Shown here: one piece after another, positions 51,020 to 59,497 of the stretch
Position numbering within the stretch: position 1 is the stretch's first letter
Layout: each line of letters opens with the position of its first letter
From: Amycolatopsis oliviviridis
Lineage (GTDB): Bacteria > Actinomycetota > Actinomycetes > Mycobacteriales > Pseudonocardiaceae
DNA: 64,000 nt
Assembly: GCF_014654365.1 (NCBI RefSeq)
Contig: NZ_BNAY01000015.1
Location: forward strand, 62,383-126,382
Reading direction: 5' to 3'
The notes under the pieces: model-generated
The model's input: the letters and a program-made list of their open reading frames with translations, nothing else
What the model was told of the DNA's origin: nothing
Databases searched by the model: none
Translations under genes and position numbers: made by a program

Positions 51020-51046
51020 TACTTTGTTGTGCCTGGCAACAAAGTA
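51020..51046. promoter_or_regulatory. Inverted repeat in the GH16 promoter, candidate ROK operator
   Basis: TACTTTGTTG (51020-51029) and CAACAAAGTA (51037-51046) are perfect 10-base arms with a 7-base spacer. They lie 30 bases upstream of the GH16 start and about 54 bases after the ROK stop. TTGTT/AACAA arms resemble known ROK-family operators. Confidence 0.6.
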
Positions 51047-51099
51047 TGCATGGTCTCTACCACTGCGACAAGACGTATTTTTCGACCTCGAATTAAGGC

Positions 51100-52377
51100 T
51101 CAGGCGGCCGTCCCGCGTTTGGACCCGGCCGTCCGCGGGTCCGCGCCCTGGTCCAGCAGGGCGGCGACCGGGAGGGTGGCGGCTCCTATGGCGACGGCGT
51201 CCGGGCCGAGCTGCCCGAGTTCGATCTCGGTCTGGTCGAACACGTGCGCCAGCGCGTGCTCGCCCGCCACCCGCCGGATCTCGGGCAGGTACTCCTCGCC
51301 GAGCGCGAGCCCGGCCCAGCCGCCCAGCACGATCCGCTCCGGGTTGAACAGGTTGATCAGGTTGCCGATCCCGGCGCCGAGGTAGCCCGCCGTCTCCTCC
51401 AGCACCTTGGCCGCCGCCTTGACCTTGCCCGCCGACTCCAGCAGTGCGGCGAACTGCGTCTGCTCGTCCTCGTCCTGGTTGGCCTTCCCACCGCGTGCCT
51501 TGCGATAGCGGGCGAGGACGCCCTCCGCGCCGACGTAGGACTCGAGGCAGCCGCGCGATCCGCAGCGGCATTCCTGCCCGCCGTAGACGATCGTCGTGTG
51601 GCCCCATTCGCCCGCGCTGCTGGTGGAGCCGCGGTAGGTGGTGCCGTCGGTGACGACCGCCGCGCCGACGCCGGACCCGATCAGGACGATCACCGCGTGT
51701 CGCGCGCCGCGACCGGCGCCGAACCACATTTCCCCCTGGCCCTGGGTTTTCGCGCCGTTGTCGACGAACAACGGCAGTCCGACACCCTCCGCGCGCAGGA
51801 GATCGGTCAGCGGGACCTCTTTCCAGCCGATGGTGGGCGCGTGCACGCGGACGGCCTCACCCTGTTCGACGGTGCCCTGTTTGACCGAGCCCTGTTCGAC
51901 GGTGCCGGGAACGCCGACGCCGACGCCGAGCACGGTCGCCTCGTCGATCCCCGATTCCGTGATCACTTCCCGGAGCCCGGACGCCACCTGGGTGACGGCG
52001 GCGGCCGCGTCCGGCCGCGGCGAGGCGAGGGGGTGTTCGACGGTGGCGAGCCGGTTCATGGCGAGGTCGAACAGTTCGACCTTCACCCCGGTCTCGCCGA
52101 TGTCGACGCCGGCGACGTGGCCGTACGCCGGGTCGACGCGGAGCAGGACACGTGGCCTGCCACCGTCGGACTCGACCAGCCCGGCTTCGGTGATGAGGCG
52201 TTCTTCGCCGAGTTCCGCGGTCACATTGCTGACGGTCGCGGCGCTCAAACCGGTCAGACCGCTCAATTCGTGGCGGCTGAGCGGGCCGTCGAAGTAGAGT
52301 TTCGACAGCAGGAGGGAACGGTTGTGCCGCCGCAGGTCACGGACGGTGGTGCGCTTGGCAGGCATGCGGATACCCAT
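51100..52377 (-). CDS. ROK family transcriptional repressor
   Basis: This 425-residue ROK (NagC/XylR-type) regulator has an N-terminal winged HTH (NRSLLLSKLYFDGPLSRHEL, then SGLTGLSAATVSNVTAELGE). The sugar-kinase-fold domain has GHVAGVDIGETGVKVELF, VIVLIGSGVGAAVV, and the zinc motif GGQECRCGSRGCLESYVG. Near the middle it has TVEQG-SVKQG-TVEQG from three tandem 15-bp repeats (51861-51905). ATG 52377 (MGIRMPAKRTTVRDLRRHNR) is probable; 52365 is possible. It is between a glucanase and a beta-glucosidase gene, so it likely senses a beta-glucoside. Confidence 0.9.
   Translation of the reverse strand: MGIRMPAKRTTVRDLRRHNRSLLLSKLYFDGPLSRHELSGLTGLSAATVSNVTAELGEERLITEAGLVESDGGRPRVLLRVDPAYGHVAGVDIGETGVKVELFDLAMNRLATVEHPLASPRPDAAAAVTQVASGLREVITESGIDEATVLGVGVGVPGTVEQGSVKQGTVEQGEAVRVHAPTIGWKEVPLTDLLRAEGVGLPLFVDNGAKTQGQGEMWFGAGRGARHAVIVLIGSGVGAAVVTDGTTYRGSTSSAGEWGHTTIVYGGQECRCGSRGCLESYVGAEGVLARYRKARGGKANQDEDEQTQFAALLESAGKVKAAAKVLEETAGYLGAGIGNLINLFNPERIVLGGWAGLALGEEYLPEIRRVAGEHALAHVFDQTEIELGQLGPDAVAIGAATLPVAALLDQGADPRTAGSKRGTAA
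51861..51905 (-). repeat. Three tandem 15-bp repeats inside the ROK gene
   Basis: CCTGTTCGACGGTGC occurs at 51861-51875 and 51891-51905, with CCTGTTTGACCGAGC between them (three differences). They encode TVEQG, SVKQG and TVEQG. The reading frame is preserved. Confidence 0.85.
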
Positions 52378-52475
52378 CTTATGGCGGCGGACCTTTCCAG
52401 GATGCCCCACGACCTTAGCCTCCGCCATGTATTAACTGGTGAAATAAGGCGGCGAGCCGGGGAGGAAGGGGGGTC

Positions 52476-53864
52476 ATGAGCGGGGAAGACGACCTCATCG
52501 GCACCCTGCCGTCCGGCTTCCGGTGGGGGGTCGGCAGCTCGGCCTACCAGATCGAAGGCGCGGTCGCCGAAGACGGACGAACACCGTCCATTTGGGACAC
52601 CTACGCCCAGTCCCCGTGGTCGATCGACAACGGCGACAGCGGAGAGATCGCCTGCGACCACTACCATCGGATGCCCGCCGACGTCGCGCTGATCAAGGAA
52701 CTCGGGGTCGACACCTACCGCTTCTCCGTTTCCTGGCCCCGGGTGCAGCCGCGCGGGCGCGGCGGCGTCAACTCCGCCGGGATCGCCTTCTACGACAGGC
52801 TGGTCGACGAGCTGCTCAACAACGGCATCGATCCGTGGCTGACGCTGTACCACTGGGATCTGCCGCAGCACCTCGAAGACGCCGGTGGCTGGCCCGCGCG
52901 CGACACCGCCGTCCGGTTCGCCGATTACGCGATGCTCGTTTTCGAGCGGCTGAGCGACCGTGTCCGGTACTGGACCACGCTGAGCGAGCCGTGGTGCACG
53001 GCCATGCACGGCTACGTCCACGGGGTGATGGCGCCCGGCCGCCGGGACCCGGAGGCCGGGATGGCGGCGGCGCATCACCTGCTGCTCGGGCACGGCCTCG
53101 CCGTGCGGCGGATGCGGGAACTCGCCCCGTCCGAGACGATGTTCGGCATCACGCTCAACCTGAGCACCGCCGACCCGGCCACCCCCAGCGAGGCCGACCG
53201 CGAGGCCGCCCGGTTCGAAGACGGGCTCGGCACGCGGTTCTACCTCGACGCGCTCGTGCACGGCCGCTACCCGGAGGACGTCCTCGAAGCCCTCGCGCGG
53301 CAGGGCATCCGCCTGCCGTCCGAACCGTGGGACCCGTCGATCATCGCCGCGCCGCTCGACTTCGTCGGCGTCGACTACTACTTCGGCACGCGGTACTCCG
53401 GGGTGGAGGAGAACGGGAACGCGGTGGAGCACTTCGGGATGCCCGCGTTCCGCAAGGTCCCGTTCGGGGCGCCGTCGACGGTGCTGGGCTGGGAGATCCT
53501 GCCGCACAAGCTCACCGAACTGCTCGTCCGGATCGGCCGGGATTATCCCGGTTTGCCGCTTTACGTCACCGAAAACGGTGCCGCGTTCGCCGACGTGCCC
53601 GACGAGACCGGCTTCGTCCGCGACGACGACCGCGCGGCGTACCTGTCCGCGCACATCGCCGCCACGGCCGCCGCGCGGCAAGCGGGCGCCGACGTCCGCG
53701 GCTACTTCGCTTGGTCCTTTTTGGACAGTTTCGAATGGGCTTACGGTTACGCCAAACGGCTCGGCCTGGTGCGGGTCGATCGCGAGACCCAGGCGCGGAC
53801 GATCAAGCAGAGCGGGCTGGTCTACCGCGACATCGTCGAACGGGTGCGCGGCGGACGGCGGTAA
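52476..53864 (+). CDS. Beta-glucosidase (GH1)
   Basis: This 462-residue retaining glycosidase starts MSGEDDLIGTLPSGFRWGVG. The nucleophile motif is PLYVTENGAAF near residue 365. The acid/base motif reads WTTLSEPWCT, where Ser replaces the nearly invariant Asn of the NEP motif. HWDLPQHLEDAGGW and the C-terminal FAWSFLDSFEWAYGYAKRLG are intact. No signal peptide is present, so it acts inside the cell on imported oligosaccharides. Divergent from the ROK repressor gene. GGGGGG before ATG supports the start. Confidence 0.93.
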   Translation: MSGEDDLIGTLPSGFRWGVGSSAYQIEGAVAEDGRTPSIWDTYAQSPWSIDNGDSGEIACDHYHRMPADVALIKELGVDTYRFSVSWPRVQPRGRGGVNSAGIAFYDRLVDELLNNGIDPWLTLYHWDLPQHLEDAGGWPARDTAVRFADYAMLVFERLSDRVRYWTTLSEPWCTAMHGYVHGVMAPGRRDPEAGMAAAHHLLLGHGLAVRRMRELAPSETMFGITLNLSTADPATPSEADREAARFEDGLGTRFYLDALVHGRYPEDVLEALARQGIRLPSEPWDPSIIAAPLDFVGVDYYFGTRYSGVEENGNAVEHFGMPAFRKVPFGAPSTVLGWEILPHKLTELLVRIGRDYPGLPLYVTENGAAFADVPDETGFVRDDDRAAYLSAHIAATAAARQAGADVRGYFAWSFLDSFEWAYGYAKRLGLVRVDRETQARTIKQSGLVYRDIVERVRGGRR

Positions 53865-53957
53865 GGCCCTCCCCACCGCGTTTCCGGCGGTTCACTCCCT
53901 TCAGCGGCTCTCACCTTCGCCTTAACCTCGGGCTCGGGGAACAAGGGGGAGACAACC

Positions 53958-54671
53958 ATGACCGTCAGACTGGAGCACCGAGACCCACCGGAAACCACGA
54001 AGGGAAAGCCCTGGTGGCGGAGACCATGGGTGGCACCGCTTGCCGTCGTGGTCGTCGTATTCCTGGTGTTTTCGCTACCGCCGTACCTCGCGATGGACCC
54101 CGCGCGTTCGCGGATTCCGCAACCGCCGGGCTTTACGTCGCACTACTGGTTCCTGACGGCACACGTGCTGTTCGGCGCCATCGCGATGGCGGGGGCGCTG
54201 CTCCAGATCTGGCCGTGGTTCCGGGCGAAGTACCCGGTGGCGCACCGGCGGATCGGGCGGATCTACGTCTTCGCCGGAGTCCTCCCGGCCGGGCTGATGG
54301 CGGTGACGATCGGCGCGTTCAGCCCGTTCGGCCCGACGACCCGGGTGGCCAACGTCCTGACCGGGGCGCTGTGGCTGGCCTGCACGTTCGCCGGCTGGCG
54401 AGCGGCGAGGCGGCGCCGGTTCGGCGACCACCGCCGGTGGATGATCCGCAGTTTCGCGCTGACGAACCTGATCATCCTCAGCAGGGTGATCGGGCCGATC
54501 GCGATGGTGACGCTGGAACCGCACGTCCCGACCGTGTTCGGCGGCAGCGGACTGGCCTACCTCCAAGCGGTCTCGGGGATCACGGCCTGGCTGAGCCTGA
54601 CGCTGGTCCTGATCGTCACGCAGTGGTACCTCGACCGGCGTCCGGTCAAGAAGTCAGCGAACGGGCGATGA
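53958..54671 (+). CDS. DUF2306 family membrane protein
   Basis: This 237-residue membrane protein has segments VAPLAVVVVVFLVFSLPPYL, FLTAHVLFGAIAMAGALLQI, IGRIYVFAGVLPAGLMAVTI, TGALWLACTFAGWRAARRRR, ALTNLIILSRVIGPIAMVTL and a last one (GITAWLSLTLVLIVTQWYLD). Conserved His and Arg residues, AHRRIGRIYV and GDHRRWMIRSFALT, are typical of DUF2306 proteins, where paired histidines suggest heme or quinone contact. The function is unknown. GGGGGAG precedes the ATG. The stop overlaps the convergent acyl-CoA dehydrogenase gene by 26 bases. Confidence 0.85.
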   Translation: MTVRLEHRDPPETTKGKPWWRRPWVAPLAVVVVVFLVFSLPPYLAMDPARSRIPQPPGFTSHYWFLTAHVLFGAIAMAGALLQIWPWFRAKYPVAHRRIGRIYVFAGVLPAGLMAVTIGAFSPFGPTTRVANVLTGALWLACTFAGWRAARRRRFGDHRRWMIRSFALTNLIILSRVIGPIAMVTLEPHVPTVFGGSGLAYLQAVSGITAWLSLTLVLIVTQWYLDRRPVKKSANGR

Positions 54672-55785
54672 TCGTCCGCTGCACCTCGGACGCGCCTTCG
54701 TAGATCCGCGGCGCCCGGACCTCGCGGTAGAGGTGTTCGAGCAGATGCCCGCGCCGCAGCGCCCGCGCGCCGTGGATCTGCACGGCCGCGTCGACGACGT
54801 ACTGGGCCGTCTCGGTGGCGAACAGTTTCGCCATCGCGGCGCGGCCGGCAAGGTTCCGTTCGCCCGCGTCGTAGGCGGCTGCCGCGGAGTAGACGAGCAG
54901 GCGCGACGCCTCGGTGCGGGTCGCCATCTCGGCGAGGGTGTGCGCCACGGTCTGCTGCCGCAGCAACGGCCCGCCGAACGCGATCCGGTTCTGGGCGTGG
55001 GCGACGGCGGCGTCGAGCGCGGCCTGCGCCATCCCGACGGCGAACGCGCCGACGCTGGGCCGGAACAGGTCCAGCGTCCGCATGGCGACGCCGAAACCGC
55101 GGTCCTGCTCGCCGAGCAGTTCCTCCCGCTCGACCCGGACCCCGTCGAACACGAGAGTGCCGATCGGATGCGGGCTGACCAGGTCGAGGTGTTCGCCCGA
55201 GAGCCCGGCACGGTCGGCGGGGACGACGAAGGCGGAGACACCGCGTGAGCCCGCTTCCCTGGTGGTGCGGGCGAAAACGCTGTAGAAGTCGGCTTCGGGG
55301 GCGTTGGAGATCCACATCTTCTCGCCGGTCAGGCGCCAGCCGTCGCCATCCGGCTCGGCGAAGAGCTCCAGCGCCGCCGCGTCCGAGCCCGCGTTCGGTT
55401 CGGTGAGCGCGAAAGCGGCGACCGCGTCACCCGCCGCCACGGCGGGCACCCACTTCGAGACCTGGGAGTCCTGCCCGGATTGCAGGACCGGATACGTGCC
55501 GAGACCCTGCAACGCCAGCGCCGTCTCGGCTTCGGTGCTCTGGCTGGCGAGGGATTCCCGCAGGATGCAGAGATCCGTCGCGGCGGCCTCGCGGCTCGGG
55601 CTGCCGCCCTCGACACCGGGGAAGAGCCGGGAGAGCAGGCCGAGCGCGCCCATTTCCTTGAGCAGCGGCCGGTTCACCGCGCCTTCGGTGCCGGATTCGG
55701 CCAGCGGGCGGAGCTTCTCGGCGCCCAGCCGTCGGACCTCGGTGGCGAAAAGCTGCTGCTCCGGGCTCAGTGCGAAAGCGGTCAT
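54646..55785 (-). CDS. Acyl-CoA dehydrogenase of the aromatic CoA module
   Basis: This 379-residue flavoprotein starts MTAFALSPEQQLFATEVRRL. Blocks are FALTEPNAGSDAAALELFA, LTGEKMWISNAPEADFYSVF, AQNRIAFGGPLLRQQTVAHT and RGHLLEHLYREVRAPRIYEG, with Glu in IYEGASEVQRTIIAR as likely base. The ATG shares ATGA with the stop of the upstream monooxygenase/reductase gene, so it acts in the same pathway. Aromatising or desaturating a ring-reduced CoA intermediate is a plausible job, inferred from context. Confidence 0.92.
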   Translation of the reverse strand: MTAFALSPEQQLFATEVRRLGAEKLRPLAESGTEGAVNRPLLKEMGALGLLSRLFPGVEGGSPSREAAATDLCILRESLASQSTEAETALALQGLGTYPVLQSGQDSQVSKWVPAVAAGDAVAAFALTEPNAGSDAAALELFAEPDGDGWRLTGEKMWISNAPEADFYSVFARTTREAGSRGVSAFVVPADRAGLSGEHLDLVSPHPIGTLVFDGVRVEREELLGEQDRGFGVAMRTLDLFRPSVGAFAVGMAQAALDAAVAHAQNRIAFGGPLLRQQTVAHTLAEMATRTEASRLLVYSAAAAYDAGERNLAGRAAMAKLFATETAQYVVDAAVQIHGARALRRGHLLEHLYREVRAPRIYEGASEVQRTIIARSLTS

Positions 55786-58133
55786 CGGTCACTCCCAGGT
55801 CGCCAGCGGGCGTGCGCGGTGCCGGGTTCCCCCGAGCGCAGCAGTTCCAGCCGTGGTTTCGGCCCGTCGGTGCGGCCACCCTGGGGTTTCCGGCTGCCCG
55901 CGGCGTACTGCTTCGGCCACGGCATCGGATAGCCCTGTTCGGCGGCGGCGTGCAGTGTCCACTGTGGATCGTAAAGATGGGTCCGGCCGAGCGCGCAGAG
56001 ATCGGCGCGGCCCGCCAGGATCAGCGAGTTGACGTCGTCGTAGGAGGAGATCGCGCCGACGGCGATCACCGCGATCCCGTACTCGCGCCCGATCTCGTTG
56101 CGGATCCGGTCGGCGTACGGCGTCTGGTAACTGCGGCCGTACTCGGGCTTCTCCTCGCTGACCACCTGGCCGGTCGAGACGTCGATGCCGTCCGCGCCGT
56201 GCTCCGCGAACGCGCGGGCGATCTCGACGGCCTCGTCGACGTCGACCCCGCCGTCGTACCAGTCGGTCGCGGAGATGCGGACCGTCATCGGCCGGTCCGC
56301 GGGCCACGCGACGCGGACGGCGTCGAAGACTTCGAGCGGGAAACGCAGCCGGTTCTCCAGGGAGCCGCCGTAGTCGTCGCCGCGCCGGTTGGTCAGCGGG
56401 GACAGGAAGGACGACAGCAGGTAGCCGTGCGCGCAGTGGAGTTCGAGGAGATCGAATCCGGCCCGAGCGGCGGCGCGGGCGGATTCCGCGAACTGTTCGC
56501 GGATCTCGGCCAGTTCGGGCACGGTCAGTTCACGCGGGGTCTGATTCGCCTCGGCGTAGGGAATCGCGGACGGGCCGCAGATCTCCCAGTTGCCGTCGGT
56601 CAGCGGCTGGTCGATGCCGTCCCACATGAGTTTCGTCGAGCCCTTGCGCCCGGAATGGCCGAGCTGGACGCCGATGCGCGCGGGCGTGTGACCGTGCACG
56701 AAGTCGGTGACCCTGGCCCAAGCCCGCTCCTGTTCCGCGGTGTACAGGCCGCCGCAACCCGGGGTGATCCGGCCGGTCCCGGAGACGCAGACCATCTCCG
56801 TCATGACCAGCCCGGCGCCGCCGAGTGCCTTGCTTCCCAGATGTACCAGGTGGAAATCGGTCGGGACGCCGTCCTCGGAGGAGTACATGTCCATCGGTGA
56901 GACGACGACGCGGTTCGGCAGGTCCAGGTTCCCTATCCGGAACGGCTGGAACATCGGCGGCCGAACCTCACCGTCCACAGTGGATGCGAACCAGCCGTCG
57001 AGCTCCGTGGTGAACTCGGGATCGCGCAGCCGGAGGTTGTCGTAGGTGACGCGGCGGCTGCGGGTGAGGATGTTGAACGCGAACTGCGCCGGGTCCTGAT
57101 GGGTGTACCGGCCCAGGTTCTCGAACCATTCCAGGCTCGCCTGGGCGGCGCGCTGCGTCGAGGTGACGACGGGGCGGCGCTCGGTTTCGTAGGCTTCCAG
57201 TGCACTGTCCATATCGGACTGTTCGTGCAGGCAGGCGGCGAGCGCGAGCGCGTCCTCCATGGCGAGTTTCGTGCCGGAGCCGATGGAGAAATGCGCCGTG
57301 TGCGCGGCGTCGCCGAGCAGGACGACGTTCTCGTGCCGCCAGCTCGCGCAGCGCACGGTGGCGAACGCGGTCCACTTCGAGTTGTTGGCGAACACCTGAT
57401 GGCCGCCGAGGACGTCCGCGCAGAGTTCGCGGATCACCTCGATCGACTTCTCGTCGCTTTCGCCCGGCGCGAGCGAGGTCGAGGCGATGTCGCCGAACGC
57501 GCGCTGCCAGACGTCCTCGTGCAGTTCGAGGATGAACGTGCTCGCCTTGTCGCTGTACGGATAGCCGTGGATCTGCATGATCCCGTGCTCGGTTTCGAGG
57601 ACGTGGAACTTGAAGGCGTCGAAGACCAGGTCCGTGCCGAGCCAGATGTACTTGCAGCGGCGGGTCTGCAGGGACGGCCGGAAGCTCTCCGGCAGGGCGT
57701 TGCGGGTCGGCGAGTTGACGCCGTCGGCGGCGATGACGAGGTCGTACTCCGCGCTCGCCTCGGCCACGCCCGGCGCCTCGGTGCGGAAGCGCACGTCCAC
57801 GCCGAGTTCCGCGCAGCGTTCCTGGAGGATGCCGAGCAGTCGTTTGCGGCTCATCGCGGCGAATCCGTGCCCGCCGGAGGTGTGCACCGTGCCGCGGAAG
57901 TGGACGTCGATGTCGTCCCAGCGCGCGAACTCCCGGCGCATGGCCGCGTGGATCACCGGATCGGCGTGCTCGATCCCGCCGAGCGTCTCGTCGGAGAACA
58001 CCACCCCGAACCCGAAGGTGTCGTCGGGCGCGTTGCGCTCCCAGACGGTGATCTCGTGATCGGGATGGAGCTGTTTCGCCAGCGCGGCGAAGTAGAGCCC
58101 CGCCGGGCCGCCGCCTAACACCACGATACGCAC
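55782..58133 (-). CDS. Bifunctional aromatic-CoA monooxygenase/OYE-type reductase (salicylyl-CoA or 2-aminobenzoyl-CoA)
   Basis: This 783-residue fusion has an N-terminal FAD monooxygenase domain (start VRIVVLGGGPAGLYFAALAK; VVLLGDAAHTAHFSIGSGTK is the second FAD motif; about residues 1-370). The C-terminal old-yellow-enzyme domain (RIGNLDLPNRVVVSPMDMYS, VQLGHSGRKGS, LELHCAHGYLLSSFLSPLTN, RADLCALGRTHLYDP) spans about residues 390-760. This architecture is that of salicylyl-CoA 5-hydroxylase/oxidoreductase and 2-aminobenzoyl-CoA monooxygenase/reductase. GTG 58133 matches the family start; TTG 58169 is the long alternative. It overlaps the acyl-CoA dehydrogenase start (ATGA). Confidence 0.92.
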   Translation of the reverse strand: MRIVVLGGGPAGLYFAALAKQLHPDHEITVWERNAPDDTFGFGVVFSDETLGGIEHADPVIHAAMRREFARWDDIDVHFRGTVHTSGGHGFAAMSRKRLLGILQERCAELGVDVRFRTEAPGVAEASAEYDLVIAADGVNSPTRNALPESFRPSLQTRRCKYIWLGTDLVFDAFKFHVLETEHGIMQIHGYPYSDKASTFILELHEDVWQRAFGDIASTSLAPGESDEKSIEVIRELCADVLGGHQVFANNSKWTAFATVRCASWRHENVVLLGDAAHTAHFSIGSGTKLAMEDALALAACLHEQSDMDSALEAYETERRPVVTSTQRAAQASLEWFENLGRYTHQDPAQFAFNILTRSRRVTYDNLRLRDPEFTTELDGWFASTVDGEVRPPMFQPFRIGNLDLPNRVVVSPMDMYSSEDGVPTDFHLVHLGSKALGGAGLVMTEMVCVSGTGRITPGCGGLYTAEQERAWARVTDFVHGHTPARIGVQLGHSGRKGSTKLMWDGIDQPLTDGNWEICGPSAIPYAEANQTPRELTVPELAEIREQFAESARAAARAGFDLLELHCAHGYLLSSFLSPLTNRRGDDYGGSLENRLRFPLEVFDAVRVAWPADRPMTVRISATDWYDGGVDVDEAVEIARAFAEHGADGIDVSTGQVVSEEKPEYGRSYQTPYADRIRNEIGREYGIAVIAVGAISSYDDVNSLILAGRADLCALGRTHLYDPQWTLHAAAEQGYPMPWPKQYAAGSRKPQGGRTDGPKPRLELLRSGEPGTAHARWRPGSDR

Positions 58134-58171
58134 GTCGCCAGGGTATGTCGCGGTATGTACGACCGTCAACG

Positions 58172-58194
58172 ATACGGGATATGCTGACCCGTAT
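58172..58194. promoter_or_regulatory. Inverted repeat over the RidA start, candidate PaaX operator
   Basis: ATACGGG (58172-58178) and CCCGTAT (58188-58194) are perfect arms with a 9-base spacer, located between divergent starts 58133 and 58193. The right arm overlaps the RidA ATG. Confidence 0.5.
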
Positions 58195-58579
58195 GGAGCG
58201 CATCAACCCGCCCGAGCTCGGCCGCCCCTCCGGTTTCTCGCACGCCGTCGCGGCGAGCGGACGGTTCGTCTTCCTCGCCGGTCAGACGGCGTTGAACGAG
58301 GAGAACCGCATCGTCGGCGACGGTGTGGTCGAGCAGTTCGAACGCGCGCTGTCCAACCTGCTCACCGCGTTGCGCGCGGCGGGCGGGGAGCCGTCGGACC
58401 TGTGCAGCGTGACGATCTACATCGTCGACATGGACGACTACAAGGCTCACGCGCGCGAGATCGGCGCGGTGTGGAAGCGGCTGGCCGGGAGCGAGTACCC
58501 CGCGATGGCGGGGATCGGCGTCAGCCGGCTCTGGGACGTCGAAGCCCTGGTGGAGGTGCAGGGCTTCGCGGTGGTTTAG
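58193..58579 (+). CDS. RidA family (YjgF/Rid) enamine/imine deaminase-like protein
   Basis: This 128-residue protein starts MERINPPELGRPSGFSHAVA. Rid landmarks are GRFVFLAGQTALNEENRIVG, FERALSNLLTALRAAGGEPS and DLCSVTIYIVDMDDYKAHAR. YPAMAGIGVSRLWDVEALVE, then VQGFAVV, closes it. The Arg that binds substrate carboxylate in RidA (near MAGIGVSRL) is present at an equivalent place. An in-frame ATG at 58181 is a possible alternative start. The divergent position from the aromatic-CoA monooxygenase fusion suggests it hydrolyses an enamine intermediate. Confidence 0.88.
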   Translation: MERINPPELGRPSGFSHAVAASGRFVFLAGQTALNEENRIVGDGVVEQFERALSNLLTALRAAGGEPSDLCSVTIYIVDMDDYKAHAREIGAVWKRLAGSEYPAMAGIGVSRLWDVEALVEVQGFAVV

Positions 58580-59424
58580 GGCAGCGTGCGGGAGACGTGC
58601 GAGGCCGCGGCCTCGCCCAGCCGCGAGTGCAAGGTGAAGAACAGGTCCGCGGCCCGGATCCCGGCCCAGCCGGACGGCAGCAGTTCGGCGGGCAGGCCCG
58701 GGTCGAGGTAGGGCAGGCGCCGCCAGTCGGTCAGCACCCGGACGTAGTCGGCGAACGCCTCGCCCTCGTCCGTGGTCTTGCGCCGTTGCCAGCGCCGGAG
58801 CGCGGACGCGTGCTCGTCGAGGAACGCGGTGTAGAGCGTTTCCAGCTGGTCGAGGTCCCACCAGTCGCGGATCTTCTCCCGCACGTCGCCGAACGCGAGG
58901 TGCTCGGCGTGGAAGAGATCGGCGTAACCCTCCAGTTCGAGCCGCCGCAGCATGTCCGACGTCGCGTCGCGCAGATGCGCGGGCGCGATCCAGACGCCGG
59001 ACGACGCGGTCCCGAAACCGAGCCGGGCGAGCTGGGTGCGCAGGACATGCCGCTTGTGCCGTTCGGCCTCCGGGACGGAGAACACCGCGAGCAGCCAGCC
59101 GTCGCCGGGAGTGGCGCGTTCGCGGCGGAAGATCCGCTCGTCGCCTTCGCGCAGGATCGCGAGCGCGGTTTCGGAAAGTTCGTAGCCCGCCGCCCCATCC
59201 CGGCGCACCGCGGAAAGGATCCCGCGCCGTTTCAGCCGGGAGATGGACGAGCGGACGGCGGGTTCCTCGATGTCCACACCGGCCAGCAGATCGATCAGGG
59301 AACGGACCGAAAGCCAGCCGCCCTCACCGCGTGAATAGAGGCCGTACACGGTCACGATCAACTGGCGCGGTTGCGCCGTTCGCCCCGCGCCGTCGACTTC
59401 GGTTGCCTCCGACACGACCGTCAC
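58576..59424 (-). CDS. PaaX family transcriptional regulator
   Basis: This 282-residue regulator starts VTVVSEATEVDGAGRTAQPR. The N-terminal winged helix is QLIVTVYGLYSRGEGGWLSV, then RSLIDLLAGVDIEEPAVRSS and ISRLKRRGIL. WLLAVFSVPEAERHKRHVLR, TASSGVWIAPAH and LDQLETLYTAFLDEHA are typical of PaaX, the phenylacetyl-CoA-responsive repressor family. GTG 59424 follows TATGGT (59431-59436, minus strand) by six bases, implying a leaderless transcript. It likely represses the neighbouring aromatic-CoA genes, with an aryl-CoA as ligand. It overlaps the RidA stop by four bases. Confidence 0.92.
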   Translation of the reverse strand: MTVVSEATEVDGAGRTAQPRQLIVTVYGLYSRGEGGWLSVRSLIDLLAGVDIEEPAVRSSISRLKRRGILSAVRRDGAAGYELSETALAILREGDERIFRRERATPGDGWLLAVFSVPEAERHKRHVLRTQLARLGFGTASSGVWIAPAHLRDATSDMLRRLELEGYADLFHAEHLAFGDVREKIRDWWDLDQLETLYTAFLDEHASALRRWQRRKTTDEGEAFADYVRVLTDWRRLPYLDPGLPAELLPSGWAGIRAADLFFTLHSRLGEAAASHVSRTLP

Positions 59425-59497
59425 CCGGTCACCATAACAACGACGGCAGGCCGGCGTTTCGGTCGTGACCGAAGCGTTCCGCACTTAGCGTCACGGT

